64,000 bases of DNA from positions 620,001 through 684,000 of the forward strand of contig CAXXDW010000006.1 in the NCBI GenBank assembly GCA_963665575.2. Direction: 5' to 3'. The notes beneath the pieces are model-generated. The model did no database searches, was not told the DNA's origin, and saw only the letters and a list, made by a program, of their open reading frames with translations. Position 1 is the stretch's first letter; each line of letters begins with the position of its first letter. Positions 52,635 through 63,518 of this stretch are shown here, one piece after another. The position numbers were made by a program, and so were the translations under genes. The DNA is from Rariloculus sp963665575 (GTDB lineage: Bacteria > Pseudomonadota > Gammaproteobacteria > Steroidobacterales > Rariloculaceae).

Positions 52635-53000
52635 GTGACCGCCTTCGCTCTACCGGCAAGCAGGCGCCTAAGCAGGTCTCGACAGTTCGGCAGGGTATTT
52701 GCCAAACCGGTACGATCCTCTGACCGCTACTTCACCCTGCTCGCCCGGGCAGCGACAGGACCCGCAGCGCGACTTGGCCTGGCGATATCGCGGCGTGCCG
52801 CGAAACGAGCCGTTGATCGCAACAGACTGAAACGCCTGGCCAGGGAATCGTTCCGCATGCAGATCGAACTGCCGAGCTGGGATTTCGTGGTCATTGCCAA
52901 ACACGGTGCGGCAAGCGCGGGAAATGCGGTGCTCAGAGCAAGCCTCGATGGACACTTCGACCGTCTGAAGCGGCGGGCAGGCCCGAAGCACGATGGATAA
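52635..53000 (+). CDS. rnpA: Ribonuclease P protein component
   Basis: Protein subunit of RNase P, needed for tRNA 5' maturation. 121 residues, starting at GTG 52635. The RNR motif is in KRAVDRNRLKRLARESFR (about 58-75), preceded by LGLAISRRA. It overlaps yidC by 8 bases and is cotranscribed with rpmH. Confidence 0.95.
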   Translation: MTAFALPASRRLSRSRQFGRVFAKPVRSSDRYFTLLARAATGPAARLGLAISRRAAKRAVDRNRLKRLARESFRMQIELPSWDFVVIAKHGAASAGNAVLRASLDGHFDRLKRRAGPKHDG

Positions 53001-54666
53001 CGTACGGCTGATTCTCTGGTTCGCGCTGCTCGGCACGCTGTGGCTGGGCTACACCCAGTGGGTCGAGGACTATTCCTCCCCGCCCGATGGCGCACAGAAC
53101 CCGCAAGCCGGACCGGTTGAATCCTTGCCCGACATCACCCCCGCACAGCCGACCGATCTGCCGGCGTTGACGCCCGTGGACTCGCCCGCCGCGGCTCCGG
53201 TCGAGGCCCTGCCCGAAGCGCAGGAAACGCCGGCGTCGACCGTGCGCGTGCGCACCGACGTCCTCGACGTGCTCATAGACACGACCGGCGGCGACCTGGT
53301 CCGCGCGGACCTGCTCGAATACCCCGTCGACAAGGACAGGCCGGACATCCCCGTACGCCTGCTCGACTTCAGCCCCCCGAACCGGTGGGTGTTCCAGACC
53401 GGAATGCGCGGCGTCGAGGGCGGCCCGGAACCCAATCACCTCGAACCTTTCCGCAGCGACGCGGCCGAGTACGAGCTTGCGGGCGACGAACTCGTGGTTC
53501 GTCTGGACTGGGCGACGGACGCACAGATCAGTGCAAGCAAGATCTACACGTTCACGCGGGGCTCGTATCGCGTCGGCCTCGACTTCGTGCTCGAGAACTC
53601 GGGCGACGAGGCCTGGCAAGGCGTCGCCTACACGCGCATGCGCCGTGTGCACCGGCCGATCGACCGTTCGTTTACTTCCGTGGATTCGTATTCCTTCACG
53701 GGCCCGGTGCTCTACGACGGAGACGAATACGACAAACTGGATTTTGACGATCTCGCCGACGAACCCGTGACGCAGACCGTGACGGGCGGTTGGCTTGCAA
53801 GCATTCAGCACCACTTCCTCGCCGCCGCCGTCCCGCCGCCCGAGGAATCGGCGCAATACGATGCCGCGGCGAGCGGCGGCGAGTATCTTCTCACGGCGAT
53901 CAGTCCGCTCAAGGAGGTCCCGGCAGACGGGCGGCTGGAGTACTCGACCCAGCTTTTCGTCGGGCCGAAGCTGCAGAACCAGCTCAGCGAAACCGGCCGG
54001 GAGCTGGAACTGACCGTCGACTACGGGATCTTTACCGTGCTCGCCGCCCCGATGTTCTGGGTGCTCTCGCGAGTCCACGAATGGGTCGGGAACTGGGGTG
54101 TCTCGATCATCATGGTCACGCTCATCATCAAGGTCGTGTTCTATCGCCTGCAGGCCACAAGTGGGCGTTCGATGGCCAGGATGCGCAAGCTGCAGCCGCG
54201 AATGAAGGCATTGCAGGAGCGCTACAAGGACGATCGGCAGGCCCTGGGACAGGCGACCATGGACCTCTACAAGCGCGAGAAGGTCAATCCGGCGCTCGGT
54301 TGTTTGCCGATACTGCTGCAGATGCCGTTCTTCCTGGCGTTTTACTGGGTGCTCATCGAGAGCGTCGAAATGCGCCAGGCGCCGTTTTATCTGTGGATCA
54401 ACGACCTGTCCGTGCGCGATCCTTTCTTCGTGCTGCCGCTCTTCATGGGCGCTGCGATGTTCCTGCAGACCAGGCTCAATCCTGCACCCCCGGATCCGGT
54501 CCAGGCCCGGGTCATGCAGCTCATGCCATTGATATTTACGGTGTTTTTTGCGTTCTTTCCCGCCGGCCTCGTCCTGTACTGGCTTACGAACACGCTGCTG
54601 TCGATGCTCCAGCAGTGGCGCATCAACGTCGTGGTCGAGCGCGAGGACAAGCCGAAGCAGGCCTGA
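52993..54666 (+). CDS. yidC: Membrane protein insertase YidC
   Basis: 557 residues. An N-terminal anchor (LILWFALLGTLWLGYTQW), a large periplasmic beta domain (about 85-345), then the conserved core of five membrane segments: GVSIIMVTLIIKVVFYRLQAT with the hydrophilic-groove region, NPALGCLPILLQMPFFLAFYW, then LWINDLSVRDPFFVLPLFMG and FTVFFAFFPAGLVLYWLTNTL. It inserts or folds inner-membrane proteins, alone or with Sec. An Ala/Pro-rich linker (about 35-75) follows the first segment. mnmE comes next after 33 bases. Confidence 0.96.
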   Translation: MDNVRLILWFALLGTLWLGYTQWVEDYSSPPDGAQNPQAGPVESLPDITPAQPTDLPALTPVDSPAAAPVEALPEAQETPASTVRVRTDVLDVLIDTTGGDLVRADLLEYPVDKDRPDIPVRLLDFSPPNRWVFQTGMRGVEGGPEPNHLEPFRSDAAEYELAGDELVVRLDWATDAQISASKIYTFTRGSYRVGLDFVLENSGDEAWQGVAYTRMRRVHRPIDRSFTSVDSYSFTGPVLYDGDEYDKLDFDDLADEPVTQTVTGGWLASIQHHFLAAAVPPPEESAQYDAAASGGEYLLTAISPLKEVPADGRLEYSTQLFVGPKLQNQLSETGRELELTVDYGIFTVLAAPMFWVLSRVHEWVGNWGVSIIMVTLIIKVVFYRLQATSGRSMARMRKLQPRMKALQERYKDDRQALGQATMDLYKREKVNPALGCLPILLQMPFFLAFYWVLIESVEMRQAPFYLWINDLSVRDPFFVLPLFMGAAMFLQTRLNPAPPDPVQARVMQLMPLIFTVFFAFFPAGLVLYWLTNTLLSMLQQWRINVVVEREDKPKQA

Positions 54667-54699
54667 GAAAATGGGCGCTCGCGATCGCGGAGGCCCACG

Positions 54700-56049
54700 T
54701 TGACACCGACCGACCGCCAGACAATTGCCGCAGTGGCGACGGCACCGGGCACAGGCGCCGTCGCCATCGTGCGTCTGTCGGGCGGCGAGGCGCTGGCGAT
54801 CGCCAAGCGCCTTACCGGTATCGATCCGGTGCCGCGCTTCGCCGAGGTCTGTTCATTCCGGGACGCAGCCGGGCGCCGGATCGACCGCGGTCTGCTGCTC
54901 AGTTTCCCCGGTCCTCACTCTTATACGGGCGAGGATGTCGTCGAGCTGCATGTTCACGGCGGTCCGGTGCTCTGCGATTGGCTCATGAAGACGCTCAATG
55001 AATTCGGCGCCCGTGCCGCTGAGCCCGGCGAGTTCACGCTCAGGGCCTTTCTCAACGACAAGCTCGACCTGACCCAGGCCGAGGCGGTGGCCGATCTCAT
55101 CGACAGTCGCTCCAGGCGCGCGGCGCGCGCGGCGCTGCGCTCGCTGAGCGGCCGCTTTTCCGAAGAGGTCGCGACCCTGCAGGAGGGGCTGACGGAATTG
55201 CGCGTGATCCTCGAAGCCTGGCTCGACTTTCCTGACGAGGAGCTCGATCCGGCAACGCGCCAGGAGCTTGCCGGGCGCCTGGCCGCGGTTCAGGCGAATC
55301 TCGAGACACTCACCGCCGGGGCGACGCGCGGTGCGGCGCTGCGCGATGGCCTGAGCGTAGCGATCGCGGGCCCGCCGAACGCCGGCAAATCGAGCCTGCT
55401 CAACCGGCTCGCGGGCTACGACGCAGCCATCGTGACCGACATTCCGGGCACGACCCGCGACGCGCTGCGCGAGCGTCTCTCGCTCGACGGCGTACCGGTC
55501 GACATCGTCGACACCGCCGGATTGAGGGCCTCGGCGGATCCCGTCGAGCGGGAAGGCGTACGGCGCGCCCAGCGCGAACTCGGCCGTGCCGACCACACGC
55601 TGTGGCTCGGCGACATCCGCGAAGGGCTCGATGCCGCACTATCAGCCGCGTCTGCCGAGCTTGGCGCCGAGCAGCCCTTTACCGTGATCCTGAACAAGGT
55701 CGATCTCAGCGCCGATGCGGCGGGCGGCACCGAACACGCGGGCCGCACCGTGATCCGCCTGTCCGCGCTCACGGGCGCGGGCGTCGAACGGCTCATCGAG
55801 CACCTTAAGTCGCTCGCGGGATGGTCGGGCGAAGCGCCGGGGACATTCAGCGCGCGGCGCCGTCACCTCGATGCGCTCGAGCGGGTGCGCGAAGCGCTCG
55901 AGCGTGCCGGGACGCATCTGCCCGGAGCGCTCGAACTCGCCGCGGAGGAGCTGCGCGCCTCGCAAACGGCGCTCAGCGAAATCACGGGCGAACTCACGAG
56001 CGACGATCTGCTCGGCGAGATCTTTTCAAGCTTCTGTATCGGCAAATAA
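54700..56049 (+). CDS. mnmE: tRNA modification GTPase MnmE
   Basis: With MnmG makes 5-carboxymethylaminomethyl-uridine at tRNA wobble position 34. 449 residues. N-terminal folate-binding domain (ATAPGTGAVAIVRLSGG), helical domain, then an inserted G domain with GPPNAGKSSLLNRL (about 227-240) and DIPGTTRD. The C-terminal CIGK carries the catalytic cysteine. TTG at 54700 with GGAGG upstream. Follows yidC, as usual. Confidence 0.96.
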   Translation: MTPTDRQTIAAVATAPGTGAVAIVRLSGGEALAIAKRLTGIDPVPRFAEVCSFRDAAGRRIDRGLLLSFPGPHSYTGEDVVELHVHGGPVLCDWLMKTLNEFGARAAEPGEFTLRAFLNDKLDLTQAEAVADLIDSRSRRAARAALRSLSGRFSEEVATLQEGLTELRVILEAWLDFPDEELDPATRQELAGRLAAVQANLETLTAGATRGAALRDGLSVAIAGPPNAGKSSLLNRLAGYDAAIVTDIPGTTRDALRERLSLDGVPVDIVDTAGLRASADPVEREGVRRAQRELGRADHTLWLGDIREGLDAALSAASAELGAEQPFTVILNKVDLSADAAGGTEHAGRTVIRLSALTGAGVERLIEHLKSLAGWSGEAPGTFSARRRHLDALERVREALERAGTHLPGALELAAEELRASQTALSEITGELTSDDLLGEIFSSFCIGK

Positions 56050-56209
56050 AGGGGGCGGTCGGGACGGCCGCGGCGACGGGTGGCGGCGTGAGTGCGCGTC
56101 CGCACCGCTGCAACCTTTGCCGCCGCGTGCAGACGGGGGAGCGGGGCTGCTTCAGTGCCGTCTGCGGACGGGGGACCGGGCGGGCCCAGTGCAGCTTGCC
56201 GCGCGCGAT

Positions 56210-58114
<1,905 letters not shown>

Positions 58115-58170
58115 GGGCGGGAATTTTAGCAACCCGTGTCGGGACACCGGCAACCCGTATACTTCATTCA

Positions 58171-58842
58171 ATGACCAAGGCAGCGACGACCGGTACCGCG
58201 ATCGACGACGCAACGGTCACCGCCCGCCTGCACGCCGCCGGCCTCGAAATCGCCCCCGCTCGGAGCGCGGCGTTGTCGGCCTACATCGAGCTGCTCGGGC
58301 AGTGGAACCGCGTGTTCAACCTGACGGGCATTCGTTCGCGCGAAGCGCTGGTCGAGCGGCACCTCGTCGAGAGTCTCACGTTGGCGCCGCTCCTGCGCGG
58401 TTCCCGCGTCGCCGACATCGGCACGGGGGCGGGTCTGCCCGGCATCCCGCTCGCGATCGCGGCGCCCGAACGGGAGTTCACGCTGATCGAGAGCCGCGCC
58501 AAACGCGTGCGGTTCCTCAGGCACGTCGTTTCCATACTCGAACTCGGCAACGCGCATGTCGAGCACTGCCGGGTCGAGGATTTACCGGGCGTGCGCCCGT
58601 TTGATACGGTGCTCGCCCGAGCCGTGGCGCCGCCGGAGCAACTCATTCGCCTGGCGCGGCCGCTGCTGGCTCCGGGAGGCGTCCTGTTGGTACTGACTGC
58701 GGCACACCTGGCAGAGGAGCTGCGTTCGCTCGGGCCGCAACTGGGCCTTGAGCCGGTCCGGCCGGACGCCGACGCAAGCATCCGCAGCGCGATCGCCGCA
58801 CTGGAGCGGCCGGCGCACGGGGAAGCGGAGTGGCAAGAATAA
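58171..58842 (+). CDS. rsmG: 16S rRNA G527 methyltransferase RsmG
   Basis: Makes 7-methylguanosine in the 530 loop of 16S rRNA. 223 residues. LLGQWNRVFNLTGIRSREAL and the SAM site VADIGTGAGLPGIPLAI are diagnostic. GTATAC about 15 bases before the ATG may be its -10. It overlaps parA by 13 bases; mnmG is divergent. Standard mnmG-rsmG-parAB order. Confidence 0.96.
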   Translation: MTKAATTGTAIDDATVTARLHAAGLEIAPARSAALSAYIELLGQWNRVFNLTGIRSREALVERHLVESLTLAPLLRGSRVADIGTGAGLPGIPLAIAAPEREFTLIESRAKRVRFLRHVVSILELGNAHVEHCRVEDLPGVRPFDTVLARAVAPPEQLIRLARPLLAPGGVLLVLTAAHLAEELRSLGPQLGLEPVRPDADASIRSAIAALERPAHGEAEWQE

Positions 58843-59627
58843 TCGCCGTTGCCAACCAGAAGGGCGGGGTCGGCAAGACGACGACCTGCATCAATCTCGC
58901 AGCTTCCCTGGCCGCGACGCGCCGCCGCCTGTTGCTGGTCGACATCGATCCGCAAGGCAACGCGACGGTCGGATCGGGCATCGACAAGAGCGCTCTCAAG
59001 CGAACCGTCTGCGATGTCCTCATCGAGGGCGACCCCGTCGCGAAGGTCATGCAGGAGGCCGCCGTCGGCGGTTACGACGTGCTGCCCGCCAACCGCGATG
59101 TCACCGCGGCCGAGGTCCACCTGCTCGGCAAGCCGCGGCGCGAGTTCTACCTGCGCGACGCGCTCGGCGACGTTGTCGATGACTACGACTATGTGCTCAT
59201 CGACTGTCCCCCGGCGATCAACATGCTCACGGTCAATGCGCTCACGGCCGCCGATCGCGTGCTGATTCCGGTGCAGTGCGAGTATCTTGCGATGGAAGGC
59301 CTCAGCGACCTGCTCGACACGATCCGCCAGATTCGCGAGACGGCCAACCCGAAGCTCGACATACATGGCATATTGCGCACCATGTTCGACCTCAGGAACA
59401 ACCTCGACCGGGAAGTCACGGCCCAACTGGTGGACTATTTCGGCGACCGTGTCTACCGTACGGTGATCCCGCGCAACGTTCGCCTGGCCGAGGCGCCGAG
59501 TTTCGGCCGGCCGGTGCTGTTTCACGACAAGCACTCGCGCGGCGCACTGGCCTATCTCGCGCTGGCCGGCGAAATCAATCGCCGCGAAGGCAGCATCCTC
59601 CCGGTCCGCGGCGCGGGCGGCGGTTGA
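58830..59627 (+). CDS. parA: Chromosome partition ATPase ParA (Soj)
   Basis: 265 residues with the deviant Walker A AVANQKGGVGKTTTCINLAA at the start, and VLIDCPPAINMLTVNAL. It binds DNA nonspecifically as an ATP dimer and moves ParB-parS complexes. GTG at 58830, overlapping rsmG, with GGGGA upstream. parB follows after 20 bases. Confidence 0.96.
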   Translation: MARIIAVANQKGGVGKTTTCINLAASLAATRRRLLLVDIDPQGNATVGSGIDKSALKRTVCDVLIEGDPVAKVMQEAAVGGYDVLPANRDVTAAEVHLLGKPRREFYLRDALGDVVDDYDYVLIDCPPAINMLTVNALTAADRVLIPVQCEYLAMEGLSDLLDTIRQIRETANPKLDIHGILRTMFDLRNNLDREVTAQLVDYFGDRVYRTVIPRNVRLAEAPSFGRPVLFHDKHSRGALAYLALAGEINRREGSILPVRGAGGG

Positions 59628-59647
59628 CCGGATCGAGGCAGGAACGG

Positions 59648-60526
59648 ATGGCGAAACGACAAAGTCTCGGCCGGGGTTTCGAAGCGCTGCTGAGTTCAAG
59701 CAGCCGGCCGATGCCCGCAGCCAGCCAGAGTGAACTCAGGGACCTGCCGGTCGATCTCATCGTGCGCGGCCGCTATCAGCCACGCGTCGACATGCGCGAG
59801 GAGACGCTCTCGGACCTTGCCGAATCGATCCGCGCCCAGGGCATCGTGCAACCGATCGTCGTGCGCCGGGCGGACGATGGCGCCGCCGGGGACACGCGCT
59901 ACGAGATCGTGGCCGGAGAGCGGCGCTGGCGGGCCGCCCAGATGGCGGGGCTCGACACGGTCCCGGCGCTTGTCCGTGACATCCCCGACGAGGTGGCCGT
60001 CGCCGTCGCGCTGATCGAGAACATCCAGCGCGAGAACCTGAACCCGATCGAGGAGGCACGCGCGCTCAGGCAGCTCGTCGCCGACTTCGGCATGACCCAC
60101 GAACGCGCCTCCGAAGCGGTCGGCCGCTCGCGAGCGGCCGTCTCCAACCTGCTGAGGCTGCTCGATCTGCCGGACGCGGTCATCGGAATGCTCGAGCGCC
60201 GTGAGCTCGACATGGGGCATGCCCGGGCGCTGGTGTCGGTGACGCCCGCCGAACGGCTCGTCGACACGGCCCGGCGTGCGGTGCGGGAGGGCTGGAGCGT
60301 GCGCCAGACGGAGCGCGCCGTGCAGCGGCTGGCCGAGGCAGGCGAGCGCGATCCCGGGGCGACCGGGCAGAAGCCCAAGGATCCGAACGTCGTCCGGCTC
60401 GAAAAAGAGATCGGCGAGACGCTCGGCGCACCGGTGGCGATCGAGCATGGCAAGAAGGGCGGGCGCGTCGTGATCCGCTACCACAGCGTCGACGAACTCG
60501 AAGGCATTCTGAGTCACATCAAGTAG
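59648..60526 (+). CDS. parB: Chromosome partition protein ParB (Spo0J)
   Basis: 292 residues: N-terminal ParB/CTPase domain (RGRYQPRVDM, then EIVAGERRWRAAQMAG and ALIENIQRENLNPIEEA), helix-turn-helix (ASEAVGRSRAAVSNLLRLLDLP) and C-terminal dimerisation domain (VVIRYHSVDELEGILSHIK). It loads at parS; two such sites are in recF. Ends 295 bases before atpI. Confidence 0.96.
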   Translation: MAKRQSLGRGFEALLSSSSRPMPAASQSELRDLPVDLIVRGRYQPRVDMREETLSDLAESIRAQGIVQPIVVRRADDGAAGDTRYEIVAGERRWRAAQMAGLDTVPALVRDIPDEVAVAVALIENIQRENLNPIEEARALRQLVADFGMTHERASEAVGRSRAAVSNLLRLLDLPDAVIGMLERRELDMGHARALVSVTPAERLVDTARRAVREGWSVRQTERAVQRLAEAGERDPGATGQKPKDPNVVRLEKEIGETLGAPVAIEHGKKGGRVVIRYHSVDELEGILSHIK

Positions 60527-60570
60527 TCGCGGCATCCGCCTCAGCGCCGGAACCTCGGGTCACGCCCAGC

Positions 60571-60591
60571 CGATGCGCGTTTCGCGCATCG
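60571..60591. terminator. Stable hairpin between parB and atpI
   Basis: CGATGCGCG-TTT-CGCGCATCG, a perfect 9-bp stem 44 bases after the parB stop. No T-run, so intrinsic termination is uncertain; the rest of the 295-base gap contains the atp promoter and nothing else I can support. Confidence 0.4.
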
Positions 60592-60735
60592 CCGCTCACA
60601 CGGCCGTCTTCGGCGAGACGCTCGTCTTCCCCGGTGCAGCGCCGCTTTCGCGACGGGTGAGTACCAGCCGCCGGCGATTCCAGCGAACCAGCGCGCGAAC
60701 ACTTCCGCATCGAGTGGATCCGCCCGCCCGTCATA

Positions 60736-60764
60736 TTGCGTGCCGCAAGGCGACCGCTTAAAAT
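60736..60764 (+). promoter_or_regulatory. atp operon promoter
   Basis: TTGCGT, 17-base spacer, TAAAAT. Well placed 58 bases before atpI. Confidence 0.65.
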
Positions 60765-60821
60765 CCGCCGGCTGACAGGGTCACGATTCCGTCGTGGCCA
60801 TTTTTTTACGCCTTGTACCGC

Positions 60822-61238
60822 ATGTCGGGGCAGACCCGAGGGGCCGCCGTGCTGGCTGATGACAGGCGATTCATGCCGCTGACCCTGCTCGCCCAGGTGG
60901 GCGTCGGTATATGTCTGGCCGCAGTGGTCTGGGTCTTGCAGGGCGGGGTCGCCGCGACGTCCGTCGTGGCCGGCACGCTAGTTGCGGTCATCCCGAACAC
61001 CTTCCTGGCCGCGAGGCTGCTCGCAGCGCGCAACGACGCGCGCGCGCTGCTGCGTTCGGCGTGGATCGGCGAACTCGGCAAGCTGCTCCTGACCGTCGTG
61101 CTGTTCGCGGTCGTTTTCGCAGTCCTCAGGCCGCTGTCCGCAGCGGCGGTCTTCGCCGGATTCATGGCCGCGCAGTTCGTGGTCCTGGGGTCCCTGCTCG
61201 TAGGCAACAAGGTTCGCATATCGCCGACCGAGACGTGA
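60822..61238 (+). CDS. atpI: ATP synthase assembly-associated protein AtpI
   Basis: 138 residues if started at ATG 60822; an upstream TTG at 60813 would add three. Four hydrophobic segments (LLAQVGVGICLAAVVWVLQ, TSVVAGTLVAVIPNTFLAA, LGKLLLTVVLFAVVFAV, AAVFAGFMAAQFVVLG). Promotes c-ring assembly. Head of the operon, 3 bases from atpB. Confidence 0.88.
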   Translation: MSGQTRGAAVLADDRRFMPLTLLAQVGVGICLAAVVWVLQGGVAATSVVAGTLVAVIPNTFLAARLLAARNDARALLRSAWIGELGKLLLTVVLFAVVFAVLRPLSAAAVFAGFMAAQFVVLGSLLVGNKVRISPTET

Positions 61239-61241
61239 CAG

Positions 61242-62102
61242 TTGGAAGAAGAAGCACATGGCGCCGCGGCTGAGACCGCGAGCGACTACATCAACCATCA
61301 CCTGACGAACCTGCAGGTGTGCAGGATCGACGGCGAGTGGGTCTGGAACCACTGCGAAGCGGGCATGTTGTCGCTGAATACGCTCAACGTCGATTCGATG
61401 GCGATCGCGCTGCTGCTCGGTGCGGGCTTTTTGTACCTGTTCCGCAGGGTCGCGAAGAAGGCGACATCGGGCCGTCCCGGCAAGCTGCAGACCGCCGTCG
61501 AGCTGCTCGTCGGTTTCGTCGACGGCTCGGTCAAGGATGCCTTTCAGGGGCAAAACAAGCTCATTGCCCCGCTGAGCCTGACGATTTTCGTCTGGGTGTT
61601 CCTGATGAATCTCATGGACCTGATCCCGGTCGACTGGCTGCCTGAAGCCGCTGCGGCTGCAGGGGTCGAGTATCTGAAAGTCGTGCCGACGACCGATCCG
61701 AACGTCACATTTGCGATGTCGCTGTCAGTGTTTGTGCTCGTGATCTACTACTCGATCAAGATCAAGGGCCTGGGCGGGTTCACCCGGGAACTGACGATGC
61801 ACCCGTTCACGCCGCCGACCCGGGGCATCGGGATCATCACCGCACCGTTCGTCATCGCATTCAACTTCATTCTCGAGGGCGTGTCGCTGCTGTCGAAGCC
61901 CTTGTCGCTGTCGCTCAGGCTCTTCGGCAACATGTATGCCGGGGAGCTCATCTTCATCCTCATTGCGCTGCTCGGCCTGTACCAGCTCCCGCTGCACTTC
62001 GGCTGGGCGGTATTTCACATCCTCGTGATCACGCTGCAGGCGTTCATCTTCATGGTCCTGACGATCGTCTACCTGAGTCAGGCGCACGACACCGGGCACT
62101 GA
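61242..62102 (+). CDS. atpB: ATP synthase F0 subunit a
   Basis: 286 residues. Proton-channel subunit; the essential arginine is in LSLSLRLFGNMYAGELIF, with LMNLMDLIPVDWLP and a C-terminal LQAFIFMVLTIVYLSQAHD. TTG start at 61242. The N-terminal part (about 1-35) is longer and His-containing relative to E. coli. Confidence 0.96.
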   Translation: MEEEAHGAAAETASDYINHHLTNLQVCRIDGEWVWNHCEAGMLSLNTLNVDSMAIALLLGAGFLYLFRRVAKKATSGRPGKLQTAVELLVGFVDGSVKDAFQGQNKLIAPLSLTIFVWVFLMNLMDLIPVDWLPEAAAAAGVEYLKVVPTTDPNVTFAMSLSVFVLVIYYSIKIKGLGGFTRELTMHPFTPPTRGIGIITAPFVIAFNFILEGVSLLSKPLSLSLRLFGNMYAGELIFILIALLGLYQLPLHFGWAVFHILVITLQAFIFMVLTIVYLSQAHDTGH

Positions 62103-62150
62103 TCGAGGACCGGGTTACGGAACATTGACTTATCCCGACTGGAGACACTG

Positions 62151-62420
62151 ATGGAACTTGTTATCGGAATGACGGCAATCTCGGTTGCGATTCTCATTGG
62201 GGCCGGCGCGGTCGGCATCGGCGTCGGCATGGGGCTGCTCGGCGGGCGCTTTCTCGAGGGCGCGGCGCGTCAGCCGGAGCTCACGCCGATGCTGCGCACG
62301 CAGATGTTCATCGTCGTCGCCTTGCTCGACGCGGTCGGCATGATCGGCGTCGGCATCGCGCTCTTCTTCGCCTTCGCCAACCCGTTCATCCCGCAGCTAC
62401 AGAACGCGTTGGCCGGTTGA
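62151..62420 (+). CDS. atpE: ATP synthase F0 subunit c
   Basis: 89 residues forming two hydrophobic helices. FLEGAARQPELTPMLRTQ is the polar loop and the carboxylate is Asp in VALLDAVGMIGVG (second helix). Nothing suggests the sodium-binding type. 30 bases before atpF. Confidence 0.97.
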   Translation: MELVIGMTAISVAILIGAGAVGIGVGMGLLGGRFLEGAARQPELTPMLRTQMFIVVALLDAVGMIGVGIALFFAFANPFIPQLQNALAG

Positions 62421-62451
62421 GCAGCGACGAGTCGCTGACGGGAGGTCGCAG

Positions 62452-62922
62452 GTGAATTTCAATCTCACGTTCATCGGACAGACGATCGCGATGATCGTTT
62501 TCGTCTGGTTCTGCATGAAGTACATCTGGCCGTTCATCATGAACGCGATCGAGACGCGCCAGAACGAGATCGCGGAAGGCCTCGCGGCGGCCGAGCGTGG
62601 CCGCAGCGACCTGGCAAAAGCCAGGGGTGAGAGCGAGAGTCTCATCGACGCGGCCCGCGAGCAGGCCAGACAGATCGTCGACCAGGCCAACGCGCGTGCC
62701 GGCGAGATCGTCGAACAGGCGCGGGCCGAAGGCGAGCAGGAAAAGGCCCGCCAGCTCGAGGGAGCGCGCGCCGAGATCGAAGTGGAAATCAACCGGGCGC
62801 GCGACGAGCTGCGCGGCGAGGTCGTCGCGATCGCGGTCGCGGGCGCCGAGAAGCTGCTCGCACGCGAGATCGACCCCGCGGCGCACGACGAGCTGCTCGA
62901 CCAGCTCGCCGCCGAGCTCTGA
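62452..62922 (+). CDS. atpF: ATP synthase F0 subunit b
   Basis: 156 residues (E. coli 156). One N-terminal membrane segment (TFIGQTIAMIVFVWFCMKYIW) and a long charged coiled coil that links F0 to F1. GTG at 62452. Confidence 0.95.
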   Translation: MNFNLTFIGQTIAMIVFVWFCMKYIWPFIMNAIETRQNEIAEGLAAAERGRSDLAKARGESESLIDAAREQARQIVDQANARAGEIVEQARAEGEQEKARQLEGARAEIEVEINRARDELRGEVVAIAVAGAEKLLAREIDPAAHDELLDQLAAEL

Positions 62923-62950
62923 CCGGGCGCCCCGGCAGGACACTTGAGCG

Positions 62951-63505
62951 ATGGCCGATTTCAGTACCGTGGCCCGCCCGTACGCGAAGGCGCTGTTCGA
63001 GATAGCGAGCGCCGAGGGCACGCTCGAGCAGTGGTCCGCCGCGTTGGGCCGCGCGGCCGAAATCGTCGCCGACGAGGAAGTCGGTCTGTTCCTCGCGCGG
63101 CCGGAGTTGCTCGCGGAGCAGCGCGCAGAGTTCGTCAGGGACGTCTGCGGCGGTATCGAGGATGCGGCGGCGCTCGGAACGGCCGAGGGCTGGAACTTTC
63201 TGAGGCTGCTCGCCGAGTACGGCCGGCTGCAGGCATTGCCTGAAATCTCCGCCCGGTTCGACGAGCTCAGGAGCCAGGCGGAAAACACGATCAAGGTTAC
63301 GCTCGCGTCGGCCAGCGAGGTCGACGCCGCGCTCAGCGCGAAGGTGCGCCAGGCCCTGCAGGACAGGCTCGGCCGGGACGTGGAACTTGAACACGAGATC
63401 GATCCGGCGCTGCTCGGCGGCGCGATCGTTCGAGCCGAGGACATGGTGATCGACGGTTCGCTGAGAAGCCGCTTGCAGCGGCTCGCCGAATCGTTGGTCG
63501 ATTGA
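62951..63505 (+). CDS. atpH: ATP synthase F1 subunit delta
   Basis: 184 residues. Opens ADFSTVARPYAKALFEIA and ends in the conserved GGAIVRAEDMVIDGSLRSRLQRL. Joins b and alpha subunits. 28 bases after atpF; atpA follows after 13. Confidence 0.95.
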   Translation: MADFSTVARPYAKALFEIASAEGTLEQWSAALGRAAEIVADEEVGLFLARPELLAEQRAEFVRDVCGGIEDAAALGTAEGWNFLRLLAEYGRLQALPEISARFDELRSQAENTIKVTLASASEVDAALSAKVRQALQDRLGRDVELEHEIDPALLGGAIVRAEDMVIDGSLRSRLQRLAESLVD

Positions 63506-63518
63506 GAGGATTTGAGAC